A stretch of 64,000 nt of DNA from Acaryochloris sp. CCMEE 5410 (GCF_000238775.2 NZ_AFEJ02000001.1:1736001-1800000), one strand, 5' to 3'. Shown: positions 55,836 to 64,000, counted from the stretch's first letter. Translations and numbers: made by a program. Notes: generated by a model from the sequence alone, not told the origin.

Positions 55836-55847
55836 TCCTAAACCTTG

Positions 55848-56204
55848 TTATGACTCTTCATTGCTAAAGTCGATGAATGCATCATTATCAACATAAAATT
55901 CGAAGGCTCGAAATAGCTCATCTTCATTTGCATTGGGCAATTGTTGTTTGGCGTTACACACAATTCCTTGAACATCAGAAAACTGAAGTACGTAGCGAAG
56001 ATCGTTCACCACAGCGAATTTAGGCTCTTCATCAATGTCTTCACGATCCTGATTGCGGATAAGTACCGCACAAACACTAGAAAGCTGCCAATCACCATTT
56101 TTAGGTAGATATAAGGCAGCTTTCCAAGGAAATGCTTCAGAATTACAAAGTACATCTCGTAATTGGTGCAAACGTTCTTGCAAATCCAATATCTTCAGGT
56201 GCAA
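55848..56204 (-). CDS. hypothetical protein, possibly DUF7716-like
   Basis: The 118-residue protein has ALYLPKNGDWQLSSVCAVLI, an acidic IRNQDREDIDEEPKFAVVND and LRYVLQFSDVQGIVCNAKQQ with ALEF-like FRAFEFYVDNDAFIDF at the end. This pattern recalls DUF7716 proteins, which occur in toxin-immunity neighbourhoods, but the assignment is tentative. It is cytoplasmic, without signal peptide. It lies between the methyltransferase fragment and the PIN toxin gene on the same strand. Confidence 0.55.
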   Translation of the reverse strand: MHLKILDLQERLHQLRDVLCNSEAFPWKAALYLPKNGDWQLSSVCAVLIRNQDREDIDEEPKFAVVNDLRYVLQFSDVQGIVCNAKQQLPNANEDELFRAFEFYVDNDAFIDFSNEES

Positions 56205-56263
56205 TTGAACGACTAACGTACCATAGTTAATGATCAGCTCGTTAGGCCACTCATGAAGGCTAT

Positions 56264-56728
56264 CTATTCAGTTGCGGTAGCCTCATCAATAACTGCTTGA
56301 GGATGCACAACCATAATATCTGGGATACCCAAGAAATCCCTAGAATTCAGCGTTAGGATACGGTTGATATTTGAAGCCATCATCACAGCAGCGATACGAG
56401 CATCATGAGTTCGTTTACCTTTGATTTGGTTGTCAGTGACCAACTTTAACCACTCAGGAAAAATCTGAGCTGTTTCCTTTGCCATTGGGAAGCGATCCAA
56501 TAGTTGAATCATGACATTTTGTGTTTGCTCAATTGACCATCCCAATCCATTGACATCCACTGGTCGTGTCGCAACAACCCATAACTCGATCAAGACTTGG
56601 GCTGTGAGATAGCACTCATCTCCCTGTGCTAGCAAAGTCGCCACAGCTTCCGTTGCCAAGTTGTGCAGAGTATCAGATGGATTGCTAAACCTGAGAACAA
56701 TATTGGTGTCCAGCAGATATTGAGCCAC
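56264..56728 (-). CDS. PIN-domain (VapC-like) toxin
   Basis: The 154-residue protein has the PIN-domain acids: Asp7 in LLDTNIVLR, Glu48 in VLIELWVVATRP, Asp109 in HDARIAAVMM and Asp131 in NSRDFLG. It should be a metal-dependent ribonuclease, as in VapC toxins, which cut tRNA or rRNA. It overlaps the upstream antitoxin gene by one base, a usual toxin-antitoxin arrangement. The RNA target cannot be predicted. Confidence 0.87.
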   Translation of the reverse strand: MAQYLLDTNIVLRFSNPSDTLHNLATEAVATLLAQGDECYLTAQVLIELWVVATRPVDVNGLGWSIEQTQNVMIQLLDRFPMAKETAQIFPEWLKLVTDNQIKGKRTHDARIAAVMMASNINRILTLNSRDFLGIPDIMVVHPQAVIDEATATE

Positions 56729-56970
56729 TACTCGTAAATACTGCCCCGATCAAACGCATCATCATCTAAAGTGACTGCTGTATTGGGGAGGTGTGTAACC
56801 CACTGACGGAAGTCTTGAGAACGTTCCGTCGGAGTTGCATGTTGCCAAAACGGTAAGGACTCAGCCATTGGCGGAGCCTGCGCTTTGACGGCATTGACAC
56901 AATCAGAAATTGCCTGCAATTGGCTTTCACTAAGCTGATCAATGTCTTTTTTGAGGGTTTCTCGCAGCAT
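56728..56970 (-). CDS. antitoxin partner of the PIN toxin
   Basis: The 80-residue protein has an N-terminal helical part (LKKDIDQLSESQLQAISDCV) and an unstructured acidic end (NTAVTLDDDAFDRGSIYE), which fits a VapB-type antitoxin whose tail blocks the toxin. The N-terminal part should bind its own promoter. It precedes the toxin gene and the two share one base, so translation is coupled. Confidence 0.8.
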   Translation of the reverse strand: MLRETLKKDIDQLSESQLQAISDCVNAVKAQAPPMAESLPFWQHATPTERSQDFRQWVTHLPNTAVTLDDDAFDRGSIYE

Positions 56971-57161
56971 AATCTGAATCTGAACGCTCCGACTGAACTT
57001 TAGGTTAGCTGATCTGTGCTGTCCTCTGCCAATAAGAAACGATGTCTTGCTTCAAGTGCCACTCTGGAAAACTACAGGTTACTCAACTATCCATCCTTAA
57101 TGCAGGGTTAGGGAAGCAAAAAGGAAGTTTCTTGGAGCGAGAAACAAGCAGTCCTTTTCGA

Positions 57162-58013
57162 TTACAACAGCGGCTTTTGCCATGACAAAATCATATAGCG
57201 CAGTAGGCCTAAACGACTGGTTCCTTCGAGCAGTAGCGTTTGTGCGATCGCAGGTAACAAATCCGGTGAAATCTCAATAGCCAGGGGCAGTCGCTGAAAA
57301 AATCCATAGGTAGGCAGCGTATTTTGAGTCACATCCCTAGACTGCATTGCCCCAAAGCCAACCTGCTCAGACAGCACCCGATATTTTTGGAGGGTGTAAG
57401 TAATATCAAACGCCCCATAGAAACTAGGAAAGACAGAATTTGACTGCCAGAAAAAAGCAGGCCATCCTTCCATTTCAAACGGCGCAAAATCAGAAATTGC
57501 CAACCACCCCCCCGGTTTAAGCACCCGCAACGCTTCCTGCAAAAATTGCTTGCGATCTTGAAAGTGAAAAATACATTCAACCGCTAACACCGCATCCACC
57601 GATTGATCCGCAAAGGGCAGCGAACAAGCATTCCCTTGGTGAAATTCAATGGTGTTTTCTGGCCGAGCAGTCACCATCTGTCGGGCATAGGCTAACTGAC
57701 GTTCATCCAGATTCAGTCCCAACAAATTTACGTTCGTAAAACGCTCATTCAAGCTAGCTAAGGTTCCCCCTACGCCACACCCCACATCCAAAATAGTTTG
57801 ATGGTCTTGAACCTGAGCCGCAGAATAAATTTCAACACTCATTTGCTCGGCTGCGGCCCCATAATCCTTGGCTGTATAGGTAGCTTGATCTGGATTGGCC
57901 CAATAGCCCCAATGCACATGGCGACCAAAAGCTTGTTCAAAAATAGCGTCGCCCTGATCGAGTTGTTTCAGAATCAGATCGAAATAGGGAAGCGTCAGTG
58001 CTGAATGTGCCAT
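57162..58013 (-). CDS. SAM-dependent methyltransferase
   Basis: The 283-residue enzyme has a class I methyltransferase fold: motif I ILDVGCGVGGTLASLNERF (about 74-92), LGLNLDERQLAYARQMV, acidic SVDAVLAVECIFHFQDRKQF and RVLKPGGWLAISDFAPF. The length and order resemble tocopherol or sterol/ubiquinone-type methyltransferases, such as the cyanobacterial gamma-tocopherol or MPBQ group, but the substrate is not certain. The start at 58013 is followed by HSALTLPYFDLILKQLDQGD. A fragment of a similar gene lies at 55670-55835. Confidence 0.82.
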   Translation of the reverse strand: MAHSALTLPYFDLILKQLDQGDAIFEQAFGRHVHWGYWANPDQATYTAKDYGAAAEQMSVEIYSAAQVQDHQTILDVGCGVGGTLASLNERFTNVNLLGLNLDERQLAYARQMVTARPENTIEFHQGNACSLPFADQSVDAVLAVECIFHFQDRKQFLQEALRVLKPGGWLAISDFAPFEMEGWPAFFWQSNSVFPSFYGAFDITYTLQKYRVLSEQVGFGAMQSRDVTQNTLPTYGFFQRLPLAIEISPDLLPAIAQTLLLEGTSRLGLLRYMILSWQKPLL

Positions 58014-58075
58014 GGGTGCAATTCATTGTAGAGAGTAGGATTTCGGCGGATGATAAAAGCTGCCTTTGGTGATAG

Positions 58076-58828
58076 TTAAACCTCAATCACCAGATCGGGG
58101 ATAAAACGCTCATTGGGTTCATCTGGGTAACCCCTGGGATTACAAATCACCCGTGTGCTGCCAATAGCGTAGTCATATTCTGAATGGACATGGCCATGAA
58201 CCCATAATGCTGCATGGGAGTTGGCAACAAACGGATCCAGATGCGATGCGTAGGCCGCACTCAACATATCCTCTTGGTAGAGGTGGGGAATGGAACGTTT
58301 GCTGGGGGCATGGTGCGTCACAATCACCACCTTGCGCTGCATCGCCTTGAGCTGCTTCACCTCCTCAGACAACCAGCTCAAGGATTTTTGATGAATGATC
58401 GCCGTATCAACGGATCGCAGCTTGCGATAGTCTGGGCTCACACGGATTTTACGGTAGTCCGTCATGGTCTGAGTTGCCTCGTAGCCTGCAATTTGGGGCT
58501 CACCAAACAATTTAAAGTTCGTCCATAAAGTACACCCCAAAAATGTCACCTCATTAATGACTAAGCGATCATTTTCCAAAAGGTGGATATTTGTATCTGC
58601 GACCAACTGCTTGAGATCATGGATGTGCTTGGGAAAGGCCCTGCCGTAGTACTCATGATTACCCAACACATAAATAACAGGCTGATCTGGAAATCTCGTT
58701 TTTATCCACTCAATGCTTTTTTTACCCACATGAATGTCCCCCGCCAGAATGACTACATCTGCATCTGTGGGTAGAGGAGCGAAATCCTCAAACTCAATAT
58801 GTAAATCACTCAGGATATGGGCTTTCAT
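58076..58828 (-). CDS. metallophosphoesterase
   Basis: The 250-residue protein has all the calcineurin-like phosphoesterase motifs: SDLHIEF (Asp8, His10), AGDIHVG, LGNHEYYGR, VTHHAPSKRS and VHGHVHSEYDYAIGSTRVIC. These bind two metals for phosphoester hydrolysis. The substrate is unknown; the closest types are uncharacterised nucleotide or protein phosphatases. It starts 63 bases upstream of the methyltransferase stop side on the same strand, so cotranscription is possible. Confidence 0.88.
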   Translation of the reverse strand: MKAHILSDLHIEFEDFAPLPTDADVVILAGDIHVGKKSIEWIKTRFPDQPVIYVLGNHEYYGRAFPKHIHDLKQLVADTNIHLLENDRLVINEVTFLGCTLWTNFKLFGEPQIAGYEATQTMTDYRKIRVSPDYRKLRSVDTAIIHQKSLSWLSEEVKQLKAMQRKVVIVTHHAPSKRSIPHLYQEDMLSAAYASHLDPFVANSHAALWVHGHVHSEYDYAIGSTRVICNPRGYPDEPNERFIPDLVIEV

Positions 58829-58884
58829 CCAATCACACGAACTCAGGCTCTAACCAGCACAAATCGGCAAACACGCTTGATCCA

Positions 58885-59412
58885 TCATTTTTGCCCCGTC
58901 AAGCAGGAAATGGCTTCATCCAGGGTCATGATGAGTTCATAGGGGGTGCTTTCGATGCCATCGACTACATCTAGGATATTGAATTCACGCAAGTCATTAT
59001 TTCGTAGCTGATAGGTCAGATATAGCCGATCAAAATAAGGAATTAAGAATGCGTTGAAGTCGTCAGTTATTTCACCCCAATCTCCGAAAGTATGCACTTT
59101 TCTAACTAGATCCCATTCATCATCCGTCAAGATGGCTAGATGGTTATGAGCCAATGTGTTGTGGATCTCTGTGAGATTAAGTCCATTCAATAGCTGTTCA
59201 TATTTCAAGTAATCGATTTTACCCTTAAGCCATTCTGAAGTCGCTTGTAGTCGATTCACAAAACTGGGCAGATAAGCTGAATTATCGAAAGGAGTCAGAT
59301 TTTGCCCACCAATAAAAATCGAGACTTTACGCATCGGCTTTGAAGAGGGATGAAATCCAAGTTGGAAGCCAAAGCGATTCAAGTCACCAACAACCAGATT
59401 GTTATTCACCAT
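58885..59412 (-). CDS. hypothetical protein, perhaps Imm42-like
   Basis: The 175-residue protein begins MVNNNLVVGDLNRFGFQLGF and has VSIFIGGQNLTPFDNSAYLP and a helical middle (RLQATSEWLKGKIDYLKYEQ). The opening resembles immunity proteins of the Imm42 type, which start with a similar IIGDPxxFAIQ motif, but the match is weak. No toxin gene is next to it. No signal peptide or membrane segment is visible. Confidence 0.5.
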   Translation of the reverse strand: MVNNNLVVGDLNRFGFQLGFHPSSKPMRKVSIFIGGQNLTPFDNSAYLPSFVNRLQATSEWLKGKIDYLKYEQLLNGLNLTEIHNTLAHNHLAILTDDEWDLVRKVHTFGDWGEITDDFNAFLIPYFDRLYLTYQLRNNDLREFNILDVVDGIESTPYELIMTLDEAISCLTGQK

Positions 59413-59605
59413 GAGCTAAAGTTGGCCTGTCCATCCGACTATAGGACGAACGAATAAATCTGGCCTTAATTTCATTCACTCTTTGCCTCAGAGCAATGTT
59501 TGATAATGACATGATTGAAATTGGTATAGGTAAGGCATGATACCTGTATTCTTTTAATCTAGGTATCTGTGGGCCTAGTCTTCCCCAGAAACGACCAGAG
59601 ACTAT

Positions 59606-60721
59606 ATGTCGCAAACCTTAGTTCTTAAAATTGGCACTTCCAGCTTAACCAACCCAGACACTGGGCATTTGGCCTTAGCCACCATTGCCTCCCTTGTAGA
59701 AGTCCTTAGCCAACTGCGACAAGTAGGCAACCAAGTCATTCTCGTGTCGTCTGGGGCCGTCGGGATTGGTTGTGCCCGCTTAGGTTTAGCGGAACGTCCT
59801 AAAGCCATTGCCCTCAAGCAGGCCGTGGCAGCAGTGGGTCAAGGGCGATTGATGCGCATCTACGATGATTTTTTTACTAGTTTGCAACAGCCCATTGCCC
59901 AGGTACTGCTGACCCGCGGCGACTTAGCCGATCGCAGTCGGTATATCAACGCCTCCAATACCTTGCAAGAGCTGCTCAAATTAGGTGTGATACCAATTGT
60001 GAATGAAAACGATACGGTCGCCGTAGATGAGCTGCTCCGGTTTGGCGATAACGATACCCTATCGGCCCTCGTGGCAGGATTAGTTCAGGCAGACTGGCTC
60101 TTTATTCTCACGGATGTAGATCGCCTCTATTCGGCGGATCCACGTACCCAGCCTGATGCCCAGCCCATTGTCACTGTCGAGCGGATGGAAGAATTGGCTG
60201 CACTAAACGTCAATGCAGGGGCCCAAGGGTCTCAGTGGGGAACAGGTGGAATGGCTACCAAAATTTCTGCAGCTGCGATCGCAACAAATGCAGGTGTTCG
60301 GACCGTGATTACCCAAGGCAAAACCCCTGAGAACATTCCTCGGATTCTGGCGGGAGAATCCCTCGGCACCCAATTTCAACCCCATCCTCGCCCCCACAAT
60401 GCCCGCAAACATTGGATCGCTCATGCCTTAGTACCAACGGGCAAACTCATTTTGGACGATGGCGCAGCAAAAGCCATTACAACGCTGGGAAAATCTTTGC
60501 TGGCAGCGGGTATTACGGCCGTTGAAGGCGAGTTTCAAAGCCAAGAAGCCGTTTGCTTCTATGATTCTGCGGGCGTAGAAATTGCCCGAGGCTTGGTCAA
60601 CTATAGTAGTGATGAGCTGCAGCGCATACAGGGGCGTCAATCGGAGGATATTCCCCAGGTGCTTGGATATGCCGGAGCAGAAACTGTCGTGCATCGCGAT
60701 AATCTGGTTATTACAGGATAA
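59606..60721 (+). CDS. proB: glutamate 5-kinase
   Basis: The 371-residue enzyme phosphorylates L-glutamate with ATP in the first step of proline synthesis. The amino-acid-kinase domain has [55 protein letters not shown] and [20 protein letters not shown]. The C-terminal PUA domain (about 280-360) has [20 protein letters not shown] and [20 protein letters not shown]. Length is normal for the PUA form. It stands alone: proA is not adjacent. Confidence 0.96.
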   Translation: MSQTLVLKIGTSSLTNPDTGHLALATIASLVEVLSQLRQVGNQVILVSSGAVGIGCARLGLAERPKAIALKQAVAAVGQGRLMRIYDDFFTSLQQPIAQVLLTRGDLADRSRYINASNTLQELLKLGVIPIVNENDTVAVDELLRFGDNDTLSALVAGLVQADWLFILTDVDRLYSADPRTQPDAQPIVTVERMEELAALNVNAGAQGSQWGTGGMATKISAAAIATNAGVRTVITQGKTPENIPRILAGESLGTQFQPHPRPHNARKHWIAHALVPTGKLILDDGAAKAITTLGKSLLAAGITAVEGEFQSQEAVCFYDSAGVEIARGLVNYSSDELQRIQGRQSEDIPQVLGYAGAETVVHRDNLVITG

Positions 60722-60789
60722 ATCCCCATATTTATGACCTTATACATCAAAATATCTTCAATATTCGCCCCACAGGCCCGGTACGCCCT

Positions 60790-61701
60790 GTGAGTATTGA
60801 ACTTCGAACTATATTTTTTGGTCGACGCCCCCGTAGGCTAAGAGCGGGCTGGCGAATCGTTGTCCAGAATGGGCTAGAGCTTGTTCTCTACATCTTTCTT
60901 CACTTTATTTTTTTTCGGAATGTCTCAGATGCCACTCAACAAGCCTTTATCTTCGACAAGCTGCTATTCGTTGCCGCAACCACCCTTTCCATTTACTTAG
61001 CCCGTCGTTACCTCGACCGCCACTCCTTCGACTCCATCGGCTTAGAAGTGAATATCTGGATGTTGTGGGATTTACTATTTGGATTCTTGCTGGCTGGGGT
61101 GTTGATGGGGGGGATTTATACCATCGAATACCAAGCTGGCTGGCTGAAGTTCATTGGCTATCGGTGGCAACAAGACTCGATGGGAACCGTTGTCGCTGAG
61201 ACCTTGGCAGGTTTATTAGTTCTTGGGCTATGCCCCTCTTGGCAAGAAGAGCTAACCTATCGGGGCTATTACCTGCAAAATATCAAGGAAGGGCTCAATT
61301 TAGCCTTGGCCATTGTTTTAACGTCCATCTTCTTTGCCGCCCGCCACATCGGTAATGCCAATGCTGGTGCCCTCTCCACCATTATTATTTTTCTCGCTGG
61401 CCTCTGGCTGGCGTTTGCCTGGCTCGTTACCCAGCAACTCTGGTTACCCCTTGGCATTCATGCAGGTTGGAACTTCTTTGAAGGCGTGGTGTTTGGCTTC
61501 CCTGTCAGTGGTTTTACCAGCTTTCATTGGATTGACCATAGGGTAACTGGCCCAGTTTGGATTACGGGAGGAGCGTTTGGTCCGGAAGCCGGTGTGATTA
61601 GTATCGTGGCGATTATTATCGGGTTTGTCGCGGTATTTGGCTGGAGTCGATGGCGTCGTTATCTCGCCCAGCGCCTTCAAGCTCAAAGTTCAAAAACCTA
61701 A
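60790..61701 (+). CDS. CPBP (CAAX protease-like) membrane protein
   Basis: The 303-residue protein has about seven hydrophobic segments. It shows the motifs of the CPBP/ABI family of intramembrane metalloproteases: QEELTYRGYYL with EExxxR, then FFAARHIGNANAG with the metal-binding His, and GIHAGWNFFEG. These proteins process prenylated or other membrane proteins in eukaryotes, and in bacteria often give bacteriocin immunity. The start is GTG at 60790. The gene ends in a TAA that lies in the target repeat of a small MITE-like element. Confidence 0.86.
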   Translation: MSIELRTIFFGRRPRRLRAGWRIVVQNGLELVLYIFLHFIFFRNVSDATQQAFIFDKLLFVAATTLSIYLARRYLDRHSFDSIGLEVNIWMLWDLLFGFLLAGVLMGGIYTIEYQAGWLKFIGYRWQQDSMGTVVAETLAGLLVLGLCPSWQEELTYRGYYLQNIKEGLNLALAIVLTSIFFAARHIGNANAGALSTIIIFLAGLWLAFAWLVTQQLWLPLGIHAGWNFFEGVVFGFPVSGFTSFHWIDHRVTGPVWITGGAFGPEAGVISIVAIIIGFVAVFGWSRWRRYLAQRLQAQSSKT

Positions 61702-61702
61702 G

Positions 61703-61811
61703 TGGTTGTTTGAAAAGGTCAGTCAGTAGTCTAAAACCCTTGATCTCTCGTTGACAGACAGAGCCTAAAATACATGTTTCTCATATAAAGATAGGTCTTT
61801 TCAAACAGCCT
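61703..61811. repeat. 109-bp MITE-like element between convergent genes
   Basis: The ends are inverted: TGGTTGTTTGAAAAG at 61703-61717 and its near complement CTTTTCAAACAGCCT at 61797-61811. They are flanked by a direct repeat CTAAG at 61698-61702 and 61812-61816. There is no coding capacity. The stop codons of both neighbours (TAA of the CPBP gene and TAG of the VOC gene) lie in the duplicated bases. The ends resemble those of IS5-type elements, but the family is not settled. It may also act as a two-way terminator. Confidence 0.6.
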
Positions 61812-62261
61812 CTAAGGCATATCCCCAATTTGTTTAAACTCATGGCCGCCAAAGATCACCTCTGAATTGCGGTAATGCTTGAACTCCAACAGATTGTGAA
61901 ACGGATCTTCTAGGAAAACGGTGAAATGCTCTAGGGTCTGATCCTGAAAGCGTAAACGAGGCGGTTGGTAAAACTTAAGTTGATGCTTTTCAGCTCGATC
62001 CACCAATTCTTGCCAAGCGGATTGTTGAGAGAAAACCAGTCCAAAATGCCGTGGATAGATACCTTTTTGGGGTTCTAGCTGACGGGTGACATGGGCCACT
62101 AACTGATGGCCATAGAGACTCATGATCAGAGATTGGGGACTTTCGCGACCTAGCTCACAGCCTAAGCCTTGCTGATAAAAGGCTTTCGTCTCTGGGATAT
62201 TCGTGACAGGAAAAGCCAGGTGGAATAGGATGAAGTCAGTGGTGGGCGGTTGTGTATCCAT
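61812..62261 (-). CDS. VOC/glyoxalase family protein
   Basis: The 149-residue protein starts at ATG 62261 (MDTQPPTTDFILFHLAFPVT) and has the vicinal-oxygen-chelate pattern FHLAFPVTNIPETKAFYQQG, VAHVTRQLEPQKGIYPRHFG and FLEDPFHNLLEFKHYRN. His14, His80-like and Glu near the end could bind a metal. It matches a VOC dioxygenase-like group of unknown substrate. A longer frame to 62390 overlaps the divergent DUF92 gene and is not supported. Its start codon is only 20 bases from that of the divergent gene. Confidence 0.86.
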   Translation of the reverse strand: MDTQPPTTDFILFHLAFPVTNIPETKAFYQQGLGCELGRESPQSLIMSLYGHQLVAHVTRQLEPQKGIYPRHFGLVFSQQSAWQELVDRAEKHQLKFYQPPRLRFQDQTLEHFTVFLEDPFHNLLEFKHYRNSEVIFGGHEFKQIGDMP

Positions 62262-62281
62262 AGTTTCAATAGTTCCCAAAA

Positions 62282-63052
62282 ATGACTTTGATTGATGCCA
62301 TTGGAGCGTTGAATCCCTGGCTCCTTGCTGCCTTGTTAAATACAGGGTTAGGCTTGGTGGGCTGGAAACTCGTCTCCAAACTGTTAACACCTACAGGATT
62401 AGTCCATGCCTGGATCTTAGGGGTAATCGTCTGGGGTGTGTTGGGGTGGCCAGGATATGGCGTCGTTCTATTCTACTTTTTGGCTGGATCCGCCGTCACA
62501 AAAGTCGGCATGGCTGAGAAAGAAGCCGCTGGCATCGCAGAAAAGCGATCCGGGGCCAGGGGACCTGAGAATGTCTGGGGTTCTGCTGCTAGCTCAACCT
62601 TATGTGCCCTAGCGACTTTAGTTATTCCTTTGCCCTATCGACCTTTGCTTTGTTTGGGCTATGTGAGCGGTTTTAGCACTAAACTCTCTGATACGACTGC
62701 TAGCGAAATCGGCAAAGCCTATGGCAATCGCACATTTCTGATTACGACTTTGCGACCCGTGCCTCGAGGAACTGAAGGGGCTGTTAGTTTAGAAGGGACG
62801 GTTGCAGGTATGTTGGCTTCGGTAGTGATTGCCCTCTTAGCCTGGGCAGTAGGTCTCATCTCTGGGGTCGGGGTAATCTGGTGCGTGATTGCGGCCTTTA
62901 TTGCTACCAATTTAGAGAGCGTGATCGGAGCGACGGTCCAATCCCAATTCAGTTGGCTCACTAATGAAGTCGTTAATGGGATTAATACCCTTATTGGGGC
63001 GGTCGTCGCCATGGGAATGGCTCTAGTGTGGACCGGACTGATTGGAAATTAA
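62282..63052 (+). CDS. TIGR00297/DUF92 family membrane protein (VTE6-like)
   Basis: The 256-residue membrane protein matches TIGR00297/DUF92: LTPTGLVHAWILGVIVWGVL, GSAVTKVGMAEKEAAGIAEK, GARGPENVWGSAASSTLCAL, GYVSGFSTKLSDTTASEIGK and VPRGTEGAVSLEGTVAGMLA. Plant VTE6, the phytyl-phosphate kinase of tocopherol and phytol salvage, belongs to this family, and cyanobacterial members have been linked to the same step. It has seven or so membrane segments. The activity of this copy is inferred from homology alone. Confidence 0.85.
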   Translation: MTLIDAIGALNPWLLAALLNTGLGLVGWKLVSKLLTPTGLVHAWILGVIVWGVLGWPGYGVVLFYFLAGSAVTKVGMAEKEAAGIAEKRSGARGPENVWGSAASSTLCALATLVIPLPYRPLLCLGYVSGFSTKLSDTTASEIGKAYGNRTFLITTLRPVPRGTEGAVSLEGTVAGMLASVVIALLAWAVGLISGVGVIWCVIAAFIATNLESVIGATVQSQFSWLTNEVVNGINTLIGAVVAMGMALVWTGLIGN

Positions 63053-63130
63053 GACATTCCTTCCGTCAGGATGTACAGGGGGAAAATATACGATAGGATG
63101 ATGCATCAATAAGACGGAGGCCAAACAGGG

Positions 63131-63685
63131 ATGGCTTCAAAAGCTGGGATTGTACCGATGGTGCTGGCTGCAGTCGTAGGCGGCTCAGCAGCATTGTTGT
63201 TAACACAACTTTACTTCAGTATTTGGATTGAACCTTCCGTCACCGCTGAGAAGGTCCCCCCCGTGCTGGAAGTCAAACCAACAGTCCCCGATGCCATGGC
63301 CAAAGACCGACCGGAGAGCATCACCAAAAAAATACCTCCCAAATCCATTGACCCTCGTACCGATGTCCTCCGCATTAGTAATCAAACCCAATATCCCATT
63401 CGCATTGTCCTTCGCAGTCATCTCAACCCCAACCATCCCAGTCCCCCTAACATGCCCCATTTTAAAGAGCCGGTCCATTGGGACTTTGCTCCCCAAGAGG
63501 GCAGTATTGACGGTCTTAAAGTCTCCTTACCCTCAGGTCCCATGCAGCTCTATCAAGGCGATGTCTTGATGGCCTTTGCCCTGGATGGGTCGCAAAAATA
63601 CTGGGGTCCTTATGTGGTGGGGGATACCCAGCAGCCCATCCTCGAAAAGATGAATGCCGAGTGGCATTTAGTGATTTTCCCTTAA
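63131..63685 (+). CDS. hypothetical membrane-anchored protein
   Basis: The 184-residue protein has one N-terminal membrane anchor (about 6-30, GIVPMVLAAVVGGSAALLLT) and a short Pro/Lys-rich linker. An outer domain follows with VLRISNQTQYPIRIVLRSHL, HFKEPVHWDFAPQEGSIDGL and SQKYWGPYVVGDTQQPILEK. GGAGG at 63115-63119 supports ATG 63131. The family is one I do not recognise. It ends by overlapping the convergent rdgB-like gene by three bases. Confidence 0.7.
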   Translation: MASKAGIVPMVLAAVVGGSAALLLTQLYFSIWIEPSVTAEKVPPVLEVKPTVPDAMAKDRPESITKKIPPKSIDPRTDVLRISNQTQYPIRIVLRSHLNPNHPSPPNMPHFKEPVHWDFAPQEGSIDGLKVSLPSGPMQLYQGDVLMAFALDGSQKYWGPYVVGDTQQPILEKMNAEWHLVIFP

Positions 63686-64000
63686 GTCTCCAGGGCTAAT
63701 AGTTGGGGTCTCAACACCTTGAAGGCTTCCCCCCGATGGCTGATCTGGCGTTTGACGGCAGCCGATAGTTCGGCAAAGGTTTGTTGCTGAGAGGGAACAT
63801 AGAAGATAGGGTCATAGCCAAAGCCGCCCTCTCCTTGGGGAGACTGAAGAATTTCCCCCGAACAAATACCTTTGGCTTGGCAGGCCACACTGCCATCCGG
63901 TCGGGCCAACGCAATCACGCACACAAACTGAGCACTGCGATCGGCCTTCCCCTGGAGTTCTGTCAGCAGACGCTGAATCCGATCTGTATCGGTTTTGCCA
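63682..64000 (-). CDS. rdgB: XTP/dITP diphosphatase (partial)
   Basis: The 3' end of a HAM1/RdgB gene is present; the 5' part lies beyond the right edge. The visible part has CVIALARPDGSVACQAKGIC, the substrate-binding motif GEGGFGYDPIFYVPSQQQTF and the late AVKRQISHRGEAFKVLRPQL. The family hydrolyses non-canonical purine nucleotides (XTP, dITP) to the monophosphate. It converges on the membrane-anchored hypothetical gene. Confidence 0.93.
   Translation of the reverse strand, partial: GKTDTDRIQRLLTELQGKADRSAQFVCVIALARPDGSVACQAKGICSGEILQSPQGEGGFGYDPIFYVPSQQQTFAELSAAVKRQISHRGEAFKVLRPQLLALET

Noticed and set aside
1-64000. CRISPR arrays and tRNA genes
   Set aside because: I saw no regularly spaced repeats with spacers and no cloverleaf-like TTCGA arm within a tRNA-sized block. 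A tool search (tRNAscan-SE, CRISPR finder) would settle this.

Overview
The window looks like the chromosome of a cyanobacterium. The supporting signs are at least 18 copies of the HIP1 octamer GCGATCGC (about one expected by chance), several families common in cyanobacteria (DUF29, TIGR00297/DUF92, a fused CbiG-CobJ, an SH3-NlpC/P60 peptidase, HTH-plus-ATPase signalling proteins) and the cyanobacterial order of ribosomal genes. Base composition is close to 50% G+C. An Acaryochloris-like genome is my best guess, but this is inference without a database search.

Layout. 0-11.4 kb is accessory DNA: a frameshifted DUF1523 gene, an orphan lipoprotein sugar-binding protein, an operon of an HTH-ATPase and an ATPase with WD40 repeats, a DUF559 nuclease between perfect 33-bp inverted repeats, a complete ISL3-type insertion sequence, a rhodanese divergent from a LuxR-type regulator, a SnoaL-like gene split by a 122-bp MITE, and a secreted pentapeptide-repeat protein. 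11.5-26.2 kb is a six-gene run on the minus strand for large exported proteins: three DUF11-type proteins, a 1342-residue predicted outer-membrane barrel, a right-handed beta-helix protein and a DUF4347/GEVED protein. Hairpins follow most of these genes, and a structured 5' leader RNA precedes the first. 27.5-30.3 kb holds a Ser/Thr kinase and a cell-wall peptidase.

30.3-41.2 kb is the S10-spc ribosomal operon from rplC to rplO followed by secY, adk and infA, all on the minus strand. The usual alpha-operon genes (rpmJ, rpsM, rpsK, rpoA, rplQ) do not follow infA. 41.6-48.1 kb carries DUF29, a thioesterase-like protein, an ABC sugar-binding protein, DUF2085, a corrinoid adenosyltransferase and, divergently, a CbiG-CobJ fusion for cobalamin synthesis.

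48.1-52.0 kb holds a second HTH-ATPase plus membrane-ATPase pair with the same logic as the pair at 1.8-5.8 kb. 52.2-59.4 kb is again accessory: a desaturase, DUF4259, a decayed ISKra4-type transposase, small hypotheticals, a PIN toxin-antitoxin pair, a methyltransferase with a nearby partial copy of its 3' end, and a metallophosphoesterase. 59.6-64 kb holds proB, a CPBP protease, a small MITE-like repeat, a VOC protein, a DUF92/VTE6-like kinase, a membrane-anchored hypothetical and the end of an rdgB-like gene.

The strongest candidates for something undescribed are the exported-protein cluster with its leader RNA and hairpins, the two HTH-ATPase/large-ATPase modules, and the nuclease gene enclosed by perfect inverted repeats.
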